Part shown: in pieces, positions 61,991-64,000 of the stretch
Layout: each line of letters opens with the position of its first letter
How positions within the stretch are numbered: the stretch's first letter is position 1
Assembly (NCBI RefSeq): GCF_031143425.1
Contig: NC_090446.1
Coordinates: 1,027,669,066 to 1,027,733,065, forward strand
Length of the DNA stretch: 64,000 nt
Direction: 5' to 3'
Source of the DNA: Pleurodeles waltl
Taxonomy: Eukaryota > Chordata > Amphibia > Caudata > Salamandridae
Made by a program: the position numbers and the translations under genes
The notes under the pieces: generated by a model
What the model was told of the DNA's origin: nothing
The model's database searches: none
The model's input: only the letters and a program-made list of their open reading frames with translations

Positions 61991-62362
61991 TTAGATCACA
62001 GTAAGTATCCGAAAATTCAAAAAGGCATCACCTGGATGGAAGCCTCCCTTCGGAATTATATGCTCATTAAGATCAGGTGATTCTGCATAAAGGTTTACAT
62101 GATTATAGGCTGTCGCTACATTAAGGTTAGACGAGAACTCTAACCTACCTAAGCTCAGCACCTCTTGAACAAAAATAAAAGGATGGCGGTCATCCCACAC
62201 ATTGCCTTTAAAAATTAGCAAAATCAATGCACAGTCATATTTCCTGATTCCCTTTGGGCTACAGCTATTGAGGAAACCACAATGAATACTCCACAGGGTC
62301 AATAATACCCTGATTATACGTATATTACTTCTCATCAAGTGCACATTTCTCATTTTGTTCAT
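61991..62362 (-). other. unidentified 123-codon open frame
   Basis: An ATG-initiated minus-strand frame of 123 codons in moderately AT-rich DNA. It includes GFHPGDAFLNFRIL near the end and no family motif that I know. It has no obvious splice sites and could be a decayed transposon frame or chance; listed because of its length in this composition. Confidence 0.2.
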
Positions 62363-62946
62363 GGCAGGTACATTATTCTGCTTAATTCTCTTTTACAGCA
62401 TAATTCTATTCATTTGCTCAATTCGCCACTAAATAGTTCCTTGTAATCCTGCTAAATACTATTTCCACACTTCTTATAAACATATAAGACATATATTTCT
62501 TCACGAGGTTTCAAGATCATGCAGATACATCTCTGATCTTCCCTGAACAAAATATTAATACTCCTGTTGGTAGACATATTTTGCTATTTGTGAATTTGGT
62601 TTTGTACTTTAATCTCACGTTGCTACGTCCAAGCTCCAAGCACATGAACTATTAGAACATTGAATGCCGCAGGCCTATAGTCAAGTCCTTCCAACACTTA
62701 TCTAATATTTAAACACTGTTTACTAACCATTAAAACGTGGTTATTTTTTCGCTGCACATCTTTCTACATTCTTCTCCATAGTGTACATTTTGTTCTTCAC
62801 CTGTGCTTAAAATAACCAGGAAAAATGTCACTCTTTACCACAGCTCGGGCATTCTCTAATCATGGAGGGTATTATTTAGACTGCGCATGTGTGCTCTATC
62901 CACATCTGTAGCACATAGAGCCTGTCCAGTTTTGTGCTTGATTGCA

Positions 62947-63030
62947 TCCCACTTTATGGTTTACTAGCATCTTCATTATGCTCCACTTTGTGATTTAACA
63001 ACATCTTGATTAGGTCCCACTTTTTGACTC
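62947..63030. repeat. short tandem repeat, about 34-bp unit, 2.4 copies
   Basis: TCCCACTTTATGG at 62947, TCCACTTTGTGA at 62982 and TCCCACTTTTTGA at 63015, with AGCATCTTCATTATG and AACATCTTGATTAGG between them. Confidence 0.7.
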
Positions 63031-63611
63031 GCTCTTCGAGGCTTTCTAAATTGGGGCCTAACGATTTAGCCAGTTTACAAACCTTATCCACCTCACTCGC
63101 GCCCTGCGTGTTCTCCTTTGAGGGTTTTAATCTTGCTGTGAAGTTTTAAACATTTTTCATCGCATCAATTGACCTTTACATAGATGATGAGTATACTTTA
63201 ATTGCCACATATTCTCTAACACTGATAACACTGGGGATAATTTAGAGTTTGGCAGACATGGTACAAATACAGCGGACTACCCTATCTCGTGAACTGACGG
63301 TTCATATGCCTCATCTAGAGTCAGGCAGACCAGAAGTACTGTCGAGGGAGCCCCTGTTTGCTTTGTCAACAGAATACTTTTTCTGTCAGCTGGATGGAGT
63401 CTGGCCATCGGAGAAAGGACTTTACGCCATCTGTCCTTTTCAAAGTTGATGATGTGAAGGCTTTTTTTCTTAACTCTCACTAAGAGAACAACCTGGTGGT
63501 AAGGGACAGGAAAAAGGGCAAAATGACCCCCCACACCCTGGAAGAAAACTCCCCTCCCCAGCCCAGGGTGTTGAGGGTCATCATTCTTTTTTAGTTTTCA
63601 AAAACTAACAC

Positions 63612-63858
63612 CCTCATTTGGAGTTTATTTTTGAAAAACCTGCCATCATGGTTGACCATACCATCTGTCAAACATTTAACACATTGATAGAAACACCCTT
63701 GATGGCAGTTCCAGTCAACATACAGAGCTGTCTGCAGAACCAGTGGACAGCTCAAAATTTGGTACATGGTTTATCCATCAGGGATATGAAGTAAAGTACC
63801 CTGTTGCCCTTGACGGATATAATTCCACCCCCCCCCCGACTCCAAATCAGGCCAATTG
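63612..63858. mobile_element. probable short relative of the hairpin-chain family
   Basis: The left end CCTCATTTGGAGTT and right end GACTCCAAATCAGGCC are inverted repeats of each other. The left end resembles that of the element at 28852 (GGGCCTCATTTCGAGTT). The interior has weak stems, for example TCCATCAGGG with CCTTGACGGA (about 63774-63820). Decayed and short, so only a probable member. Confidence 0.45.
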
Positions 63859-63889
63859 CCCATATTTTCTATGTAGCCAAAATTGCAAC

Positions 63890-64000
63890 TGTTAGAAATT
63901 GAGTCTTTGGTTGGCAGTCAGGTTACCCTCTGTCCAAGCAAGGACCCTCACTCTAGTCAGGGTAAAGGAGAATCACCCGCAGTTAACCCCCGCTCACCTC
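63890..64000 (-). mobile_element. LTR of the 2.24-kb family, inverted and cut by the window end
   Basis: From TGTTAGAAATT at 63890 the sequence is the complement of the last 110 bases of the LTR at 30372-32614, with few differences. Shared blocks include GGTTGGCAGTCAGG, GTCCAAGCAAGGACC and CACTCTAGTCAGGGTAAA. The LTR therefore lies on the minus strand with its 3' end here. Whether it is solo or part of a full element cannot be seen. Confidence 0.88.

Overview
The window looks like a stretch of a very large, repeat-laden vertebrate genome. A salamander (newt-type) is my best guess. The evidence is the density of L2/CR1-like and L1/Tx1-like LINEs, solo LTRs, multi-hairpin non-autonomous DNA transposons and degenerate minisatellites, with only one plausible cellular exon. 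Species assignment is inference. I see no bacterial-type operons, CRISPR arrays, rRNA or tRNA genes.

Layout. 1-174 is the 3' end of an L2/CR1-like LINE, and 406-979 is a 574-bp element built almost entirely of hairpins. At 2560-2721 there is a candidate 162-bp, phase 1-1 coding exon with good splice sites, the only sign of a host gene. From about 3.5 to 13 kb lies an old minus-strand L2/CR1-like LINE. It was split by a 6-kb L1/Tx1-like LINE (5308-11369, 15-bp target duplication) and, inside its endonuclease region, by a hAT-like element (11783-12387, 8-bp duplication). A second L1/Tx1-like copy (about 13.86-21.41 kb) carries a 992-bp LTR-like insertion (16836-17827) whose removal rejoins the endonuclease frame. 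Then come a LINE fragment (22.2-23.2 kb), an AT-rich island (about 25.6-26.7 kb), a decayed minisatellite (27.6-28.0 kb), a palindromic element (27994-28629) and a second hairpin-chain element (28852-29405).

At 30372-32614 a 2.24-kb solo LTR with a 5-bp duplication interrupts another minus-strand LINE relic (about 30.0-33.4 kb). The same LTR family reappears inverted at the right edge (from 63890). At about 34.93-38.38 kb sits the best preserved element, a plus-strand L2/CR1-like LINE whose endonuclease/reverse transcriptase frame is broken by only two stops and one frameshift that I can see. A second hAT-like copy follows (39634-40266). Next come a purine-rich AG tract with TATC arrays (41.67-42.93 kb), two copies of one hairpin-rich MITE (43.1-43.9 and 46.25-46.98 kb), a dispersed repeat pair (47.7 and 52.2 kb) and a decayed minisatellite (48.7-49.2 kb). 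A 3-kb G-rich pentamer satellite with a 25-bp higher-order unit (54.1-57.15 kb) and further simple repeats complete the right side.

The elements do not act as a pathway. What the window records is layered insertion: old L2-type LINEs, then L1/Tx1 and hAT insertions, then LTR elements that left solo LTRs, and a comparatively young L2/CR1 copy. If the exon is real, most of the window may be intron of one gene. All coordinates for TE edges without a target duplication are approximate.
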